DNA from: Prolixibacteraceae bacterium | Lineage (GTDB): Bacteria > Bacteroidota > Bacteroidia > Bacteroidales > Prolixibacteraceae | Assembly: GCA_003457135.1 (NCBI GenBank) | Contig: DMSQ01000010.1 | Span: 22,366-62,510, forward strand | Reading direction: 5' to 3' | DNA length: 40,145 nucleotides | In this document: piece after piece, positions 1 to 8,417 of the stretch | Layout of the letters: the number at the start of each line of letters is the position of its first letter | How positions within the stretch are numbered: position 1 is the stretch's first letter | Made by a program: the position numbers and the translations under genes | Notes under the pieces: generated by a model | The model's database searches: none | What the model was told of the DNA's origin: nothing | Seen by the model: only the letters and a program-made list of their open reading frames with translations

Positions 1-123
1 ATTTACACTCTGAACATAACACCTTTCAAGGGTTACAAAAGTAATACAATTCTGATATATCCATGCCTGATGCATATTATAAAACCCAAATAGAGGTTAA
101 AAATTGTTAAGCTGCTGAAGAAA

Positions 124-1005
124 TTAGTTTCGTTTATCGGCTCCCCACATCAGTTTATTTCGGAGCGTAGAAAAAAAGCTGTGGTCTTTAAGCCTGATAG
201 TCTTGACTTTAAAAGAAGCCTTCTTAATTTTTAAAAGTTCCGTAAATTGCATGACTTCAGATTTGGAATCAATAGAAGTAAGAAAGTGAAGGCCACGTCC
301 TTCAACCTGAAGAGTAATGGAATGGTGATCAGGAACCACAATTGGCCTTACCGTCAGATTGTGGGGAGCTATCGGACTGATAACGAAATTTTCAGAATCA
401 GGAGTAAGAATTGGCCCGCCAACACTCAATGAATAAGCTGTTGACCCCGTGGGCGTTGCAATGATCAGCCCATCGGCCCAGTAAGTGTTCAAAAACTCAC
501 CATTTACAAATGTATGTATATTGATCATTGACGCTGAATCGAGTTTGGTCACCGTAATTTCATTAAGCGCATAAAAAAATTCGGATTCATTATTTTTCAC
601 AATCTCCAGTTCCAATACAGTCCGTTCATCAATGATGATATTCCCTTCCAAAATACTATTTAAGGCAATTTCAATTTCCTCACGCGAGATATCAGATAAA
701 AAGCCAAGTCTCCCTGAATTGATGCCAACCAGTGGAATGGACCTGTTTTGTGCAGCCATAAAAGATTTTAGCAAGGTTCCGTCACCTCCGAGACTTAGAA
801 GAAACGAAACATCTCCGGGTATATCATCGCCATTTTCAAATTGGCCAGATACTTCAGGCCGGATTCCAAAATCATGCTGAAGGTATTCGAGAAAAGGGCG
901 ATAAATAAAACATTCTATCGCTTTTTCATTAAAAAGATCAAACAATCTTAATAATTCATCAATAAAATCGGATTTAACGGAGAGACCGTAGAGTGCAATC
1001 TTCAT
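124..1005 (-). CDS. nadK: NAD kinase
   Basis: Predicted cytosolic NAD kinase, which phosphorylates NAD to NADP. The 293-residue length is normal for the family. The GGDGT motif is at about residues 73-77, inside a stretch reading LSLGGDGTLLK. It is followed by the NE-containing strand and a TPTGSTAYSLSVGGP segment typical of the C-terminal NAD-binding half. The ATG at 1005 gives a complete N-terminus beginning MKIALYGL. The gene follows the CBS-domain gene on the same strand after a 23-nt gap, so the two are probably co-transcribed. In Bacteroidota nadK is often followed by uppS and bamA; those would lie left of this window (inference). Identification is secure from the motifs. Confidence 0.96.
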   Translation of the reverse strand: MKIALYGLSVKSDFIDELLRLFDLFNEKAIECFIYRPFLEYLQHDFGIRPEVSGQFENGDDIPGDVSFLLSLGGDGTLLKSFMAAQNRSIPLVGINSGRLGFLSDISREEIEIALNSILEGNIIIDERTVLELEIVKNNESEFFYALNEITVTKLDSASMINIHTFVNGEFLNTYWADGLIIATPTGSTAYSLSVGGPILTPDSENFVISPIAPHNLTVRPIVVPDHHSITLQVEGRGLHFLTSIDSKSEVMQFTELLKIKKASFKVKTIRLKDHSFFSTLRNKLMWGADKRN

Positions 1006-1028
1006 TCGAAAAAAATTTGAAAAAGAAA

Positions 1029-1694
1029 TTATATATTCAAATACCTCATCAATTGGTCGTAGCGGTCGTCGTACAAATTCTGTATCCTCGATTCGTCCAT
1101 ATAGGCCGCTTTAATGTTATAATCGTACCGTACAAAGGTCTGAATAATGGCAGACAAATCAATCACATTTACTTTTAAAGTTACTGTCATCAGGTTCGAT
1201 TCGGGTACTTGCGTAATATAAAAACTAAGGATTTTGGCATCATTGCCCTCCACAATCTGGGCAATTTGAGAAAGTGAGTAATCCATTGCATTTAATTCCA
1301 ACTCAATAACTCCCCCAGGTTCGCAAACTGCAACCAAATCGGCAAATTTCCGGGCCAGATCAAAAACAGTAATGATTCCGCAATATTCGTGATGCAGGTT
1401 GAGTACCGGAATAGCGCTTAGTTTTAATACTGATATAGCTGAAAAAACCTCGTAAATATGCTGATTCGTATAAACATGGGGTGAAAGTAAATAATCGGAA
1501 TAATCGCCAACTGGCTGTTCGATGATATTCAGGTCATAAATAATTTTGTCGGAGATCAATCCCACCAATTGTTTAGCATCCACCACCGGCAGATGCGAAA
1601 TCCTGAATATTTCCATCCAGTTCAAAGCCTTCTGGCCAGTATCGGCCAGGTGTAATGCAGGGACAACTTCAGAAAGAAGGTTTTGTGCTATCAT
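1029..1694 (-). CDS. CBS-domain pair protein with C-terminal ACT-like region
   Basis: A 221-residue soluble protein. Residues ~1-125 look like two CBS motifs: SHLPVVD...LVGLISD in the first and SAIPVLN...YCGIITVFD in the second. Such Bateman modules usually bind adenine nucleotides and act as sensors. The remainder (GGVIELELN... MTVTLKVN) resembles an ACT-type small-ligand fold, by pattern only. It has no membrane segment and no catalytic domain. It is the first gene of a leftward pair with nadK, so it may sense the NAD(P) or adenylate state, which is inference from the neighbour. It is divergent from pdxJ across a 68-bp gap. Function is unassigned. Confidence 0.85.
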   Translation of the reverse strand: MIAQNLLSEVVPALHLADTGQKALNWMEIFRISHLPVVDAKQLVGLISDKIIYDLNIIEQPVGDYSDYLLSPHVYTNQHIYEVFSAISVLKLSAIPVLNLHHEYCGIITVFDLARKFADLVAVCEPGGVIELELNAMDYSLSQIAQIVEGNDAKILSFYITQVPESNLMTVTLKVNVIDLSAIIQTFVRYDYNIKAAYMDESRIQNLYDDRYDQLMRYLNI

Positions 1695-1723
1695 TTTTTT
1701 TAAGTTTTCTGTATATCCTGAAT

Positions 1724-1754
1724 CAAATCTTAATCGTAAATTGCGCCTGTAAAA
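1724..1754 (-). promoter_or_regulatory. Candidate promoter for CBS gene-nadK
   Basis: On the minus strand, TTTT (plus 1751-1754) is followed after 19 nt by AAGATTTG (plus 1724-1731). This is a one-mismatch match to the Bacteroidota TTTG-N19-TAnnTTTG pattern, and it lies 29 nt upstream of the ATG. It falls in the short divergent gap shared with pdxJ. No matching rightward promoter was seen. Confidence 0.35.
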
Positions 1755-1762
1755 ATCCTATC

Positions 1763-2476
1763 ATGACCAGACTTAGCGTAAATATAAACAAAATAGCAAC
1801 ATTACGAAATTCGCGCGGGGGAAATACTCCAAATGTTATGGAAGCAGCCATGAACTGTCAGAAATTTGGCGCTCAGGGGATTACAGTACACCCCAGGCCC
1901 GATGAAAGACATATTCGGCGCCAGGACGTATTTGAAATCAGGCCGCATATTACCACGGAATTCAATATCGAAGGCTATCCAAGCGAAGATTTTATTCGAA
2001 TGGTAATTGAAGTTAAAGCCCATCAGGTCACTTTGGTTCCTGACACTCACGACCAGCTTACTTCAGATCATGGCTGGGATACTTTTACAAATCAGGCGTT
2101 CCTGAAGGATGTTATTGCGCGTTTTAAGGCTGAAGGTATCCGAACTTCCATTTTCGTAGATACTGATTTGAGAATGATTGAGGGCGCCAAGGAAACCGGA
2201 ACCGATCGCATTGAATTATATACCGAACCATTTGCCAAAATGTATCCGGTTGATCCAATCCTTGCTGTGGCTCCGTTTAAAGAGGCTGCCAAACTTGCCC
2301 ATCAACTTGGTCTGGGAATCAATGCCGGTCACGATTTAAGCCTGAAAAACCTTCGCTTTTTCCACGATCATGTACCCTATCTCGACGAAGTTTCGATTGG
2401 CCATGCCCTGATTGCCGACGCGCTTTACATGGGCTTACGGAGCACTATCCATGATTACCTTTCGTGCCTTCAATAA
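1763..2476 (+). CDS. pdxJ: Pyridoxine 5'-phosphate synthase
   Basis: PdxJ condenses 1-deoxyxylulose 5-phosphate with 3-amino-2-oxopropyl phosphate to make pyridoxine 5'-phosphate, the last ring-forming step of DXP-dependent vitamin B6 synthesis. The start is placed at the ATG at 1763, because the family begins MTRLSVNINKIATLRNSRGG; an upstream in-frame extension would add unrelated hydrophobic residues. This gives 237 residues, the usual length. Visible family motifs are ITVHPRPDERHI near the N-terminus, an ELYTEPFA segment, GLGINAGHDL, and SIGHALIADALYMGL at the C-terminus. The alpha/beta hydrolase start follows 8 nt after its stop, so they probably form an operon. Confidence 0.96.
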   Translation: MTRLSVNINKIATLRNSRGGNTPNVMEAAMNCQKFGAQGITVHPRPDERHIRRQDVFEIRPHITTEFNIEGYPSEDFIRMVIEVKAHQVTLVPDTHDQLTSDHGWDTFTNQAFLKDVIARFKAEGIRTSIFVDTDLRMIEGAKETGTDRIELYTEPFAKMYPVDPILAVAPFKEAAKLAHQLGLGINAGHDLSLKNLRFFHDHVPYLDEVSIGHALIADALYMGLRSTIHDYLSCLQ

Positions 2477-2484
2477 ACACAGCC

Positions 2485-3291
2485 ATGCAATTATTTTTCA
2501 GGACTGAAGGCGCTGGAAAACCAGTTGTAATTATCCACGGACTTTACGGATCGTCTGACAACTGGTTGACGGTTGCCAAAAAGCTTGCCTCCCGATATAA
2601 GGTTTATTCGGTTGATCAGCGTAACCACGGCCGTTCGCCCAATTCGGAAGAGCATACCTATGAAGTAATGAAAAACGATCTGGCCGAATTTTTCGATCAG
2701 CAAAGAATTGAAAAAGCCATCGTACTGGGGCACAGCATGGGGGGAAAAACAGCCATGTGCTTCGCGGCTGATTACCCCGAGCGGATTGAAAAACTGATTG
2801 TAGTTGACATGACCCCCAAAGACTATTTTTTGCTGAACGATGAAAGCCAGTACTACCTGCACAACAACATTTTACGAGCCATGCTCGAAATTGATTTCAG
2901 CCGGATTGAAACACGAAAGCAGGTTGAAAATTTCCTGAATGAACGGATTGACGGCACTCAGATTGTCCATTTTCTGCTGAAAAACGTACACCGGAATAAG
3001 GAAAACCATCAACTCGAATGGCGGTTGAATGTACCGGTTCTGTATGACAACCTGGACGAGATCATCAAAGGAGTCAATGCCCACTGGTTCGACGACCGGA
3101 TCCCCATCCTTAACTATCAGGTATTGTTTATCAAAGGCGCCCAATCCAATTATATCCTTCCTGAAGATTATGCTTCCATCCGCCGCATTTATCCTGAAGC
3201 ACAAATCGTAGAAATACCAAATGCCGGACACTGGCTGCATGCTGAACAACCAAAGGTGTTTATGGATACGGTTTGGAAATTTATTAAATAG
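2485..3291 (+). CDS. Alpha/beta-fold hydrolase (YbfF-like esterase)
   Basis: A 268-residue alpha/beta hydrolase. The nucleophile elbow GHSMGG puts the catalytic serine at residue 84, IHGLYGSSDNW near residue 17 is the oxyanion-hole loop, and AGHWLHAEQP near the C-terminus carries the catalytic histidine. These patterns match the YbfF/PcaD-like esterase group; the substrate cannot be told. The ATG at 2485 is preferred over an upstream GTG at 2464, which would overlap pdxJ by 13 nt and add seven residues that fit no family pattern. There is no signal peptide, so it should be cytosolic. It probably shares a transcript with pdxJ and converges on malQ. Confidence 0.88.
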   Translation: MQLFFRTEGAGKPVVIIHGLYGSSDNWLTVAKKLASRYKVYSVDQRNHGRSPNSEEHTYEVMKNDLAEFFDQQRIEKAIVLGHSMGGKTAMCFAADYPERIEKLIVVDMTPKDYFLLNDESQYYLHNNILRAMLEIDFSRIETRKQVENFLNERIDGTQIVHFLLKNVHRNKENHQLEWRLNVPVLYDNLDEIIKGVNAHWFDDRIPILNYQVLFIKGAQSNYILPEDYASIRRIYPEAQIVEIPNAGHWLHAEQPKVFMDTVWKFIK

Positions 3292-3305
3292 TTCCAGGTT
3301 CCAAA

Positions 3306-3344
3306 TTCCAAGTTCAAAGTTTACTTGAAATTTGAAACTTGGAA
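3306..3344. terminator. Bidirectional hairpin between convergent genes
   Basis: An imperfect inverted repeat with arms TTCCAAGTT and AACTTGGAA at its ends, extended inward by A/T-rich pairing. It fills the 57-bp gap between the convergent hydrolase and malQ genes. Position and symmetry suggest a two-way terminator; no long U tract is present. Confidence 0.55.
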
Positions 3345-3348
3345 CTTC

Positions 3349-4824
3349 CTACCGATTATACTTTTCCGTAATCTTCTTCAAAAATACCTTGTGATTTTGC
3401 CGGATCTGGGGCCAGGTAAAGCGCCAGTCCCAGTTTCCGGCGGCTATGCCGGGAGTATTCATGCGGGCATCAGTGTCCAGTCCAAGAACATCCTGCATTG
3501 GAATTATGGCCGTGTGTGCAGCCGAAGCCCAGGCTTGTTCAATGAAATTACGCACAAACTGTTTTCCGCTTCCGGGGATGTATTTATGTAGAAATTTCCT
3601 TTCCTTTTTACCGATCGAGTTAAACCATCCCAGCGAAGTATCATTGTCGTGAGTTCCGGTATAGACGATGAAATTAGAGGTGTAATTGTGCGGCAAATCC
3701 ATGTTGGTTTGATCAGTGCAAAAGGCGAACTGAAGGATTTTCATTCCGGGTAATCCAAAATCATCGCGTAACTTTTCCACTTCAGGGGTAATAACGCCTA
3801 AATCCTCGGCAATGACTTCCAGATTTCCTATTTGCTCTTTTAACTTCCTGAACAATTCATATCCTTTTGCGGGTAGCCATTCGCCAATAATAGCTGTTTC
3901 TTCTTCGGCATCCACCGCCCAGAACGATTCCAATCCACGAAAATGATCAACCCGAACCTGATCGAACATCCGGAGATTAAAATGAATCCGGGCCAGCCAC
4001 CAGTCGAAATCGCGCTCAGCTACCCGTTCCCAATCGAAAACCGGATTTCCCCACAACTGACCTGTTTCGCTGAAATAATCGGGTGGAACCCCGCCGACCT
4101 GCGTTGGTTTCGAATCTTTGTCGAGCAGAAAAATATCCTGATTGGCCCAAACATCCACACTATCCATCGAAACATACAGCGGAATATCGCCGATAATCCG
4201 GATGCCTTTCTGATTGGCATAGGTTTTTAATTTATACCATTGCCTGAAAAATATAAACTGAAGGAAACGGTGGAAATCAATTTCGGCATGCAACTCTTTA
4301 AAAGCCTCCTGAAGAGTTTGTTTATCGCGGGTTACCAGTTTTTTCTCCCAGGTATTCCAAACTGTTTCTTTGTTTTTAGTTTTCAGGGAACGAAACAGTG
4401 CATAATCGTCGAGCCACCACGAGTTATGGCTCATAAACGTAACATATTCCCCTTTGTAGCGATCAAAATTCTTTTGAAAACTGGCAAATGCTTCCCGAAA
4501 CAAAACCATTTTCCATTCCTCAACCTTTTCGAATTCAACTCTTTTGGTTTTATAATGCTGATCAGTCAGCGAATCTTTTACAATCAGCCGGTCGGTCACT
4601 AAAAGCTGAACATCAATAAACATTGGATTTCCGGCGAAAGCAGAATAGCATTGATAGGGCGAATTACCATAACCTACCGGGCCAAGTGGCAGAATCTGCC
4701 AGATTTTTTGTTTCGTCTGAGCCAGGAAATCAACAAACTCGAAAGCATCTTTTCCCATACTTCCAATTCCTTCGTCGCCTGGAAGCGAGCTGATGTGCAG
4801 TAAAATACCACTACTTCGTTTCAT
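3349..4824 (-). CDS. malQ: 4-alpha-glucanotransferase (amylomaltase)
   Basis: GH77 amylomaltase, which transfers 1,4-alpha-glucan segments between maltodextrins. At 491 residues it matches the single-domain bacterial form. The N-terminus is diagnostic: RSSGILLHISSLPG, then LPLGPVGYGNSPYQCYSAFAGNP. The catalytic region shows VRVDHFRGLESFW (nucleophile Asp), EDLG (acid/base Glu) and TGTHDNDTSLGW (third carboxylate). There is no signal peptide, so it acts on imported or stored maltodextrin in the cytosol. Its ATG overlaps the end of the oxidoreductase gene by 14 nt, implying translational coupling. Confidence 0.96.
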   Translation of the reverse strand: MKRSSGILLHISSLPGDEGIGSMGKDAFEFVDFLAQTKQKIWQILPLGPVGYGNSPYQCYSAFAGNPMFIDVQLLVTDRLIVKDSLTDQHYKTKRVEFEKVEEWKMVLFREAFASFQKNFDRYKGEYVTFMSHNSWWLDDYALFRSLKTKNKETVWNTWEKKLVTRDKQTLQEAFKELHAEIDFHRFLQFIFFRQWYKLKTYANQKGIRIIGDIPLYVSMDSVDVWANQDIFLLDKDSKPTQVGGVPPDYFSETGQLWGNPVFDWERVAERDFDWWLARIHFNLRMFDQVRVDHFRGLESFWAVDAEEETAIIGEWLPAKGYELFRKLKEQIGNLEVIAEDLGVITPEVEKLRDDFGLPGMKILQFAFCTDQTNMDLPHNYTSNFIVYTGTHDNDTSLGWFNSIGKKERKFLHKYIPGSGKQFVRNFIEQAWASAAHTAIIPMQDVLGLDTDARMNTPGIAAGNWDWRFTWPQIRQNHKVFLKKITEKYNR

Positions 4825-5917
4825 ATTTTTTAATTAATTTCCGGTAATCACTTAAATAACTTGCAGTTTCTCTCACTAAACGTTGTACTGCCAGCCCATG
4901 TTTCAGATCGGGAATAAAGGTTTTTGGATCGTAACCTCCAAGAAAAATATAGTGAGCGTGAATCATTGAACGCAGCCAGCCCGGAGGAACATGACCGGAA
5001 GGGAAACTAGTTATTGGCGCGTAATTGCTGCCTATCACCTGTCTGGTCCATTGCCCGGTTTCTTCCTGATAATATTCGAAATAATCCACTGAATGCGATG
5101 AATACCGCAACATTCCTTTTTCGGCATAGATTTCGAGTGTGACCAGATCGCCCGTTCCTGAACTGATGCGGCTCGCTGACATTGTTCCGGCTGCTTTGTT
5201 TTCAGGATTAACCAGTGTTAACGAACTAAACAAATCAGAATCTTCAGGAACATCGTTAAACTTTCCGGCCTGATATGCGCTTGTAATTTGAAGGTTTTCG
5301 CCCAGGAAAGCCATCAGCAAACTGATTCCGTGCGAACCCAGATCGGCCATTGCGCCGCCATCAGGTGCCGGAGTTAAGCGGCTTGTCCGTTTGTCGCGGT
5401 ACGATTGCAACAAATAATCGCCATGGTAGTATTTCAGGTCAAAATGAATCGGATTCCCGAGTTTTCCGGTATTCCAGAAAGCGAGCGCTTCCCTGACCGA
5501 TGCTGTTTGCAAATACTGAAACCCAACCTGAATTTGTTTTCCTGAATGGTCTGCCAACATTACCATTTGCTGCTCTTCGTCCAGAGTCGAACACACCGGT
5601 TTTTCGAGGTAAATCCGGGTAACCGAAGGCATTTCAAGAGAAAGTTTCAGATGTTCGAAATGTACTTTATTTGGGCCCAATATCAGGACAGTATTGATAG
5701 TTGCATTGGCTTTGAATTCATCCAGGGTTAGCGACTTTTTGAATCCGAACCTGGCAGCAAAGGCATCACGGCTTTCTTTTCGGGCCGAACAAACCGCTTC
5801 GAACACAATCTCAGGCACTTCCGGATAGAAATATTTTATCGAGTTTAACGCATACGCATGTGACCGGGCAATTCCTCCGGCGCCTAAAAAACCAACAATC
5901 ATTTTTTCTGAATCCAT
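4811..5917 (-). CDS. Gfo/Idh/MocA-family oxidoreductase
   Basis: A 368-residue NAD(P)-dependent oxidoreductase of the glucose-fructose oxidoreductase/inositol dehydrogenase/MocA type. The Rossmann glycine motif is at the N-terminus (VGFLGAGGIARSHA) and the family EKP motif follows in YLEKPVCST near residue 105. A DLGSHGISLL segment provides the usual His of the active-site region. The alpha/beta C-terminal half is of normal length. There is no Tat or Sec signal, so it should be cytosolic. It overlaps malQ and lies downstream of a GH51 gene, so a role with sugars is likely, but the substrate is unknown. An alternative start at the internal ATG (5902) is possible. Confidence 0.9.
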   Translation of the reverse strand: MDSEKMIVGFLGAGGIARSHAYALNSIKYFYPEVPEIVFEAVCSARKESRDAFAARFGFKKSLTLDEFKANATINTVLILGPNKVHFEHLKLSLEMPSVTRIYLEKPVCSTLDEEQQMVMLADHSGKQIQVGFQYLQTASVREALAFWNTGKLGNPIHFDLKYYHGDYLLQSYRDKRTSRLTPAPDGGAMADLGSHGISLLMAFLGENLQITSAYQAGKFNDVPEDSDLFSSLTLVNPENKAAGTMSASRISSGTGDLVTLEIYAEKGMLRYSSHSVDYFEYYQEETGQWTRQVIGSNYAPITSFPSGHVPPGWLRSMIHAHYIFLGGYDPKTFIPDLKHGLAVQRLVRETASYLSDYRKLIKKYETK

Positions 5918-5937
5918 AAAAATTAAGTTGAGATGTT

Positions 5938-5968
5938 CAAAATTACTTCTTTTAGCGACATGAGCTAA
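5938..5968 (-). promoter_or_regulatory. Candidate promoter for oxidoreductase-malQ
   Basis: On the minus strand TTAG (plus 5965-5968), a 19-nt spacer and TAATTTTG (plus 5938-5945) fit the Bacteroidota TTTG-N19-TAnnTTTG consensus, with one mismatch in the upstream box. The -7 box ends 20 nt before the oxidoreductase ATG. Confidence 0.5.
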
Positions 5969-5970
5969 TT

Positions 5971-6157
5971 TGTGCCGTTAGGCACAGGCGGTCGGTAGAA
6001 AAATGCAAATTAACAAAAGGATTGTCCCGTACGGGACAAAAGACCTGCCCTGTTCATCTCCTTTCTACCGACCGATAATCCCTGACGGGATTGAAAATCC
6101 TTGCAACATGTGTTTTGTGTCGTTAAGCACAGACGATCGGTAGAGAAATAACACAAT
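5971..6157. repeat. Cluster of intergenic palindromic repeats
   Basis: This part of the gene-free gap 5918-6340 holds four related pieces. A GTTAGGCACAGGCGGTCGGTAGAAA-type block starts near 5977. A perfect 18-bp palindrome (TTGTCCCG and its complement) is at 6022-6039. TTTCTACCGACC at 6062-6073 is the inverted copy of the first block's end, with an AATCCC/GGGATT hairpin just after it. A diverged direct copy of the first block runs from ~6118 to 6152. No coding potential was seen. The look is that of a dispersed intergenic repeat family. Confidence 0.6.
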
Positions 6158-6246
6158 TATCATTTTTTCTGAAAACATTGAATGATTTGTTATTTGGAAA
6201 TATCAAAAATAGTGGTTTTAGCGAGAGTAGCGAGAATTAATCGAAA

Positions 6247-6280
6247 AAATGGCCGGACTGTTTTCACAATCCGGCCATTT
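6247..6280 (-). terminator. Terminator of the GH51 gene
   Basis: A perfect 11-bp stem (AAATGGCCGGA / TCCGGCCATTT) with a 12-nt loop. On the minus strand it is followed by a run of T residues. It lies about 60 nt beyond the stop of the arabinofuranosidase gene. Confidence 0.85.
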
Positions 6281-6340
6281 CAAAATTCGTGATAACAACT
6301 TTAGGCACTCCAAACTTTAGCTCACTTTAGGCACTTTTTT

Positions 6341-7885
6341 TTATTCCAACTCCAAAACCACGACCGATTTCCCCGGAATACTAACTTCCAGCTTATTATC
6401 AGAAAGCTTTTTCGTATTCTTAAACGAAACGGGTGCAACAGTTTCAGGTTTTTCAAAGGTATTGACTGAATTGAATGCAGCGCCGGTTAAAACAGTTCCT
6501 GAATTGATTTTGGTAAAACCTTTTCCTGAAAGATTGATCTCCAGTTTGATTTCCTTGTTTGGATTCAGATTACTCAGGCTGATATGGATTTTGCCATTTT
6601 TATCAACTGATGCCGAACTGCTGAGTGCAGGAATCTGATCGTTCCCCAATTTGTAAGGTTCACAAAACAGGCCCGATGGCAACAAAGTTGCATCCTGATG
6701 AACCGCGAACATTTTAAAAACATGGTAAGTCGGGGTCAGTACCATTTGGTCTCCCTGCGTCAAAATCATAGCCTGCAAAACATTTACAATCTGTGCAATA
6801 TTGGCCATTTTTACCCGGTCACAATGCTTGTTCAGGATGTCGAGTGTGGTTGAAGCGATCAGGGCATCGCGCATCGAATTCTGCTGAAACAAATGTCCGG
6901 GATTGGTGCCGGGTTCCACATCGGTCCAGATACCCCATTCGTCAACCAGCAAATCAACCCGTTTGTCTTTATCATACTGATCCATGATGGCCGAATGATT
7001 ACTGACCAATTCGTCCATGTAGAGACCCTTTTTCAATCCTGAAAAATAGAGTTCTTCGCCAAAGCCTGTGGCAGCCGATTTTTTATTCCATCCTTCGCCT
7101 GCAATGGTATAGTAATGCAACGACAAGCCATCCATGTTATTCCGTCCTTTTTCCATCATGACTTTGGTCCAGTTCAGGTCGCTACCGTTAGAGCCGCATC
7201 CGATACGGTCGAATTTATTGCCACCGTACATTCTGGCGTAGTTTGAATACTGCTTCATCAGGTCGGCATAAAATTCGGGAGTCATGTCACCGCCGCAACC
7301 CCAGCTTTCATTTCCGATTCCGATAAACTTTACATTCCATGATTTGTCCCGGCCATTCTTCCGGCGAAGGTTCGCCATCGGAACGTCATCGTCCGAAGTC
7401 ATGTATTCAATCCAATCAACCATTTCACCAACGGTACCCGAACCCACATTGGCCGAAATGTAAGGATCGCAACCCAGCAATTCGCAGAGGTTCAGGAATT
7501 CGTTGGTACCAAAACTGTTGTCTTCAACCGTTCCGCCCCAGAAAACATTTTTTATTTTCGGACGGTCGGCCAGTGGCCCAATCCCGTTTTTCCAATGGTA
7601 TGTATCGGCAAAGCAACCACCGGGCCAGCGAAGTACAGGTATTTTCAACGCCTGAAGGGCTTCAAGCAAATCCTTACGATATCCGTTCACATTCGGAATT
7701 GGTGAGTTTTTACCTACCCAAATTCCATCGTAGATACAACGGCCCAGGTGTTCGGCAAACTGGCCGTAAATGTTTTTATTGATTTGGGTTTTTCCACCGG
7801 CAGCATCAATCGAAAGCACATTGATCTGTGCTTTTGTGACTAAAACAGAAATTAACAGAAAGAATAAGACTGTAATTCTTTTCAT
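6341..7885 (-). CDS. Secreted GH51 alpha-L-arabinofuranosidase
   Basis: A retaining GH51 arabinofuranosidase that removes arabinofuranosyl side chains from hemicellulose or pectin. The 514-residue product starts with a clear Sec signal peptide (hydrophobic core to about residue 17, then TKAQ), so it is exported, presumably to the periplasm since no T9SS sorting domain or lipobox is present. Family signatures are NIYGQFAEHLGRCIYDGIW at ~38, VLRWPGGCFAD at ~84, the acid/base GNE (Glu193) in GIGNESWGCGG, and the nucleophile Glu316 in LLVDEWGIW. A beta-sandwich C-terminal domain ends in VVVLELE. A terminator hairpin follows. The oxidoreductase gene beyond it has its own candidate promoter. Confidence 0.95.
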   Translation of the reverse strand: MKRITVLFFLLISVLVTKAQINVLSIDAAGGKTQINKNIYGQFAEHLGRCIYDGIWVGKNSPIPNVNGYRKDLLEALQALKIPVLRWPGGCFADTYHWKNGIGPLADRPKIKNVFWGGTVEDNSFGTNEFLNLCELLGCDPYISANVGSGTVGEMVDWIEYMTSDDDVPMANLRRKNGRDKSWNVKFIGIGNESWGCGGDMTPEFYADLMKQYSNYARMYGGNKFDRIGCGSNGSDLNWTKVMMEKGRNNMDGLSLHYYTIAGEGWNKKSAATGFGEELYFSGLKKGLYMDELVSNHSAIMDQYDKDKRVDLLVDEWGIWTDVEPGTNPGHLFQQNSMRDALIASTTLDILNKHCDRVKMANIAQIVNVLQAMILTQGDQMVLTPTYHVFKMFAVHQDATLLPSGLFCEPYKLGNDQIPALSSSASVDKNGKIHISLSNLNPNKEIKLEINLSGKGFTKINSGTVLTGAAFNSVNTFEKPETVAPVSFKNTKKLSDNKLEVSIPGKSVVVLELE

Positions 7886-7940
7886 TTGGATTGGTTTTAA
7901 TTGGTTTTACTTCGATATTAAAGTTCTGATTTCAAAAGAA

Positions 7941-7948
7941 CAAAAATA
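7941..7948 (-). promoter_or_regulatory. Possible -7 box upstream of GH51 gene
   Basis: TATTTTTG on the minus strand matches TAnnTTTG, 55 nt upstream of the ATG. No TTTG-like -33 element is found at the right distance, so this is weak. Confidence 0.25.
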
Positions 7949-8018
7949 TAACTGTCTTTCAAACACTTTATTTTTTTAAACACAAAATAATGTTGTGTCA
8001 ATATTTGAAGCAAACCAA

Positions 8019-8110
8019 GGCGGGCGCCCATCCGGACGCCCGCCTTATAAACAGCCCGGGAGTTCATTCCGGAGTTTTAGTTCCACCTTTAAATGCCTGA
8101 GAATTATCTT
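8019..8110 (-). repeat. Terminator-and-tail repeat, copy 1
   Basis: Read on the minus strand: a conserved ~60-nt tail (8045-8110) and then a hairpin at 8019-8044 with two 11-nt arms, an ATCC loop and one G-U-type pair, followed by TTGGTTT. This is an intrinsic-terminator shape. The gap 7886-8417 otherwise holds only this repeat, the insertion at 8111-8262 and a sorting-domain remnant. Confidence 0.85.
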
Positions 8111-8262
8111 CCCTTCGACACTTCGACGAGCTCAGTGAAACGCAGCTCAGGAACCTTCCTGCCTCCCCCGCTCCCTGTGCTCCCTGAGTTTATCCAAGGA
8201 AGCCTGTCGAAGGGCAGGGAGCGGATCTTCGCAAAAGCTACTTTTGATGAGCCTGTCGAATC
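8111..8262. mobile_element. MITE-like 152-bp insertion with 8-bp target duplication
   Basis: This block splits the junction between the conserved tail and the sorting-domain remnant. ATTATCTT stands on both sides (8103-8110 and 8263-8270), while an uninterrupted copy of the junction at ~10160 has it once. The insert begins and ends with TTCGACA in inverted orientation and has further TTCGACA-type palindromes inside. It has no coding capacity, so it would need a transposase supplied in trans. Confidence 0.6.
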
Positions 8263-8263
8263 A

Positions 8264-8350
8264 TTATCTTTTGTCGTTGTACATTACTTTACCAACCTGG
8301 GTTTTCCAGTTGATGGTTAAATCGTTGAGGACCATCTGGCTGCTAACCAA
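8264..8350 (-). pseudogene. Decayed T9SS sorting-domain 3' end, remnant A
   Basis: On the minus strand this reads LVSSQMVLNDLTINWKTQVG and then KVMYNDKR-stop. It aligns without gaps to the last 29 residues of the giant protein at 14185 (LVSSQMVIYRLTMNGETRVG, then KMIYQERR). Everything upstream of the Leu codon is missing. It is directly followed by unrelated sequence leading into a toxin-antitoxin-like pair. Confidence 0.85.
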
Positions 8351-8399
8351 ACTACAAAAGTGATGGTACTTTGACGGGTGCCGCTAATAAAAAATTCAT

Positions 8400-8407
8400 T
8401 ATATTTG
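8400..8407 (+). promoter_or_regulatory. Possible -7 box for the DUF4160-DUF2442 pair
   Basis: TATATTTG matches TAnnTTTG. It lies only 10 nt before the DUF4160 ATG, and the nearest upstream TTTG (8370-8373) is too far away at 26 nt, so the assignment is weak. Confidence 0.25.
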
Positions 8408-8417
8408 AATAAAAAAT

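Noticed and set aside
36..43. TACTTTTG on the minus strand as a promoter for a gene left of the window
   Set aside because: No -33 element is present and the gene it would serve is outside the window.
8093..8320. Rightward frame of 75 codons
   Set aside because: It runs through the MITE-like insert and antisense to sorting-domain remnant A.
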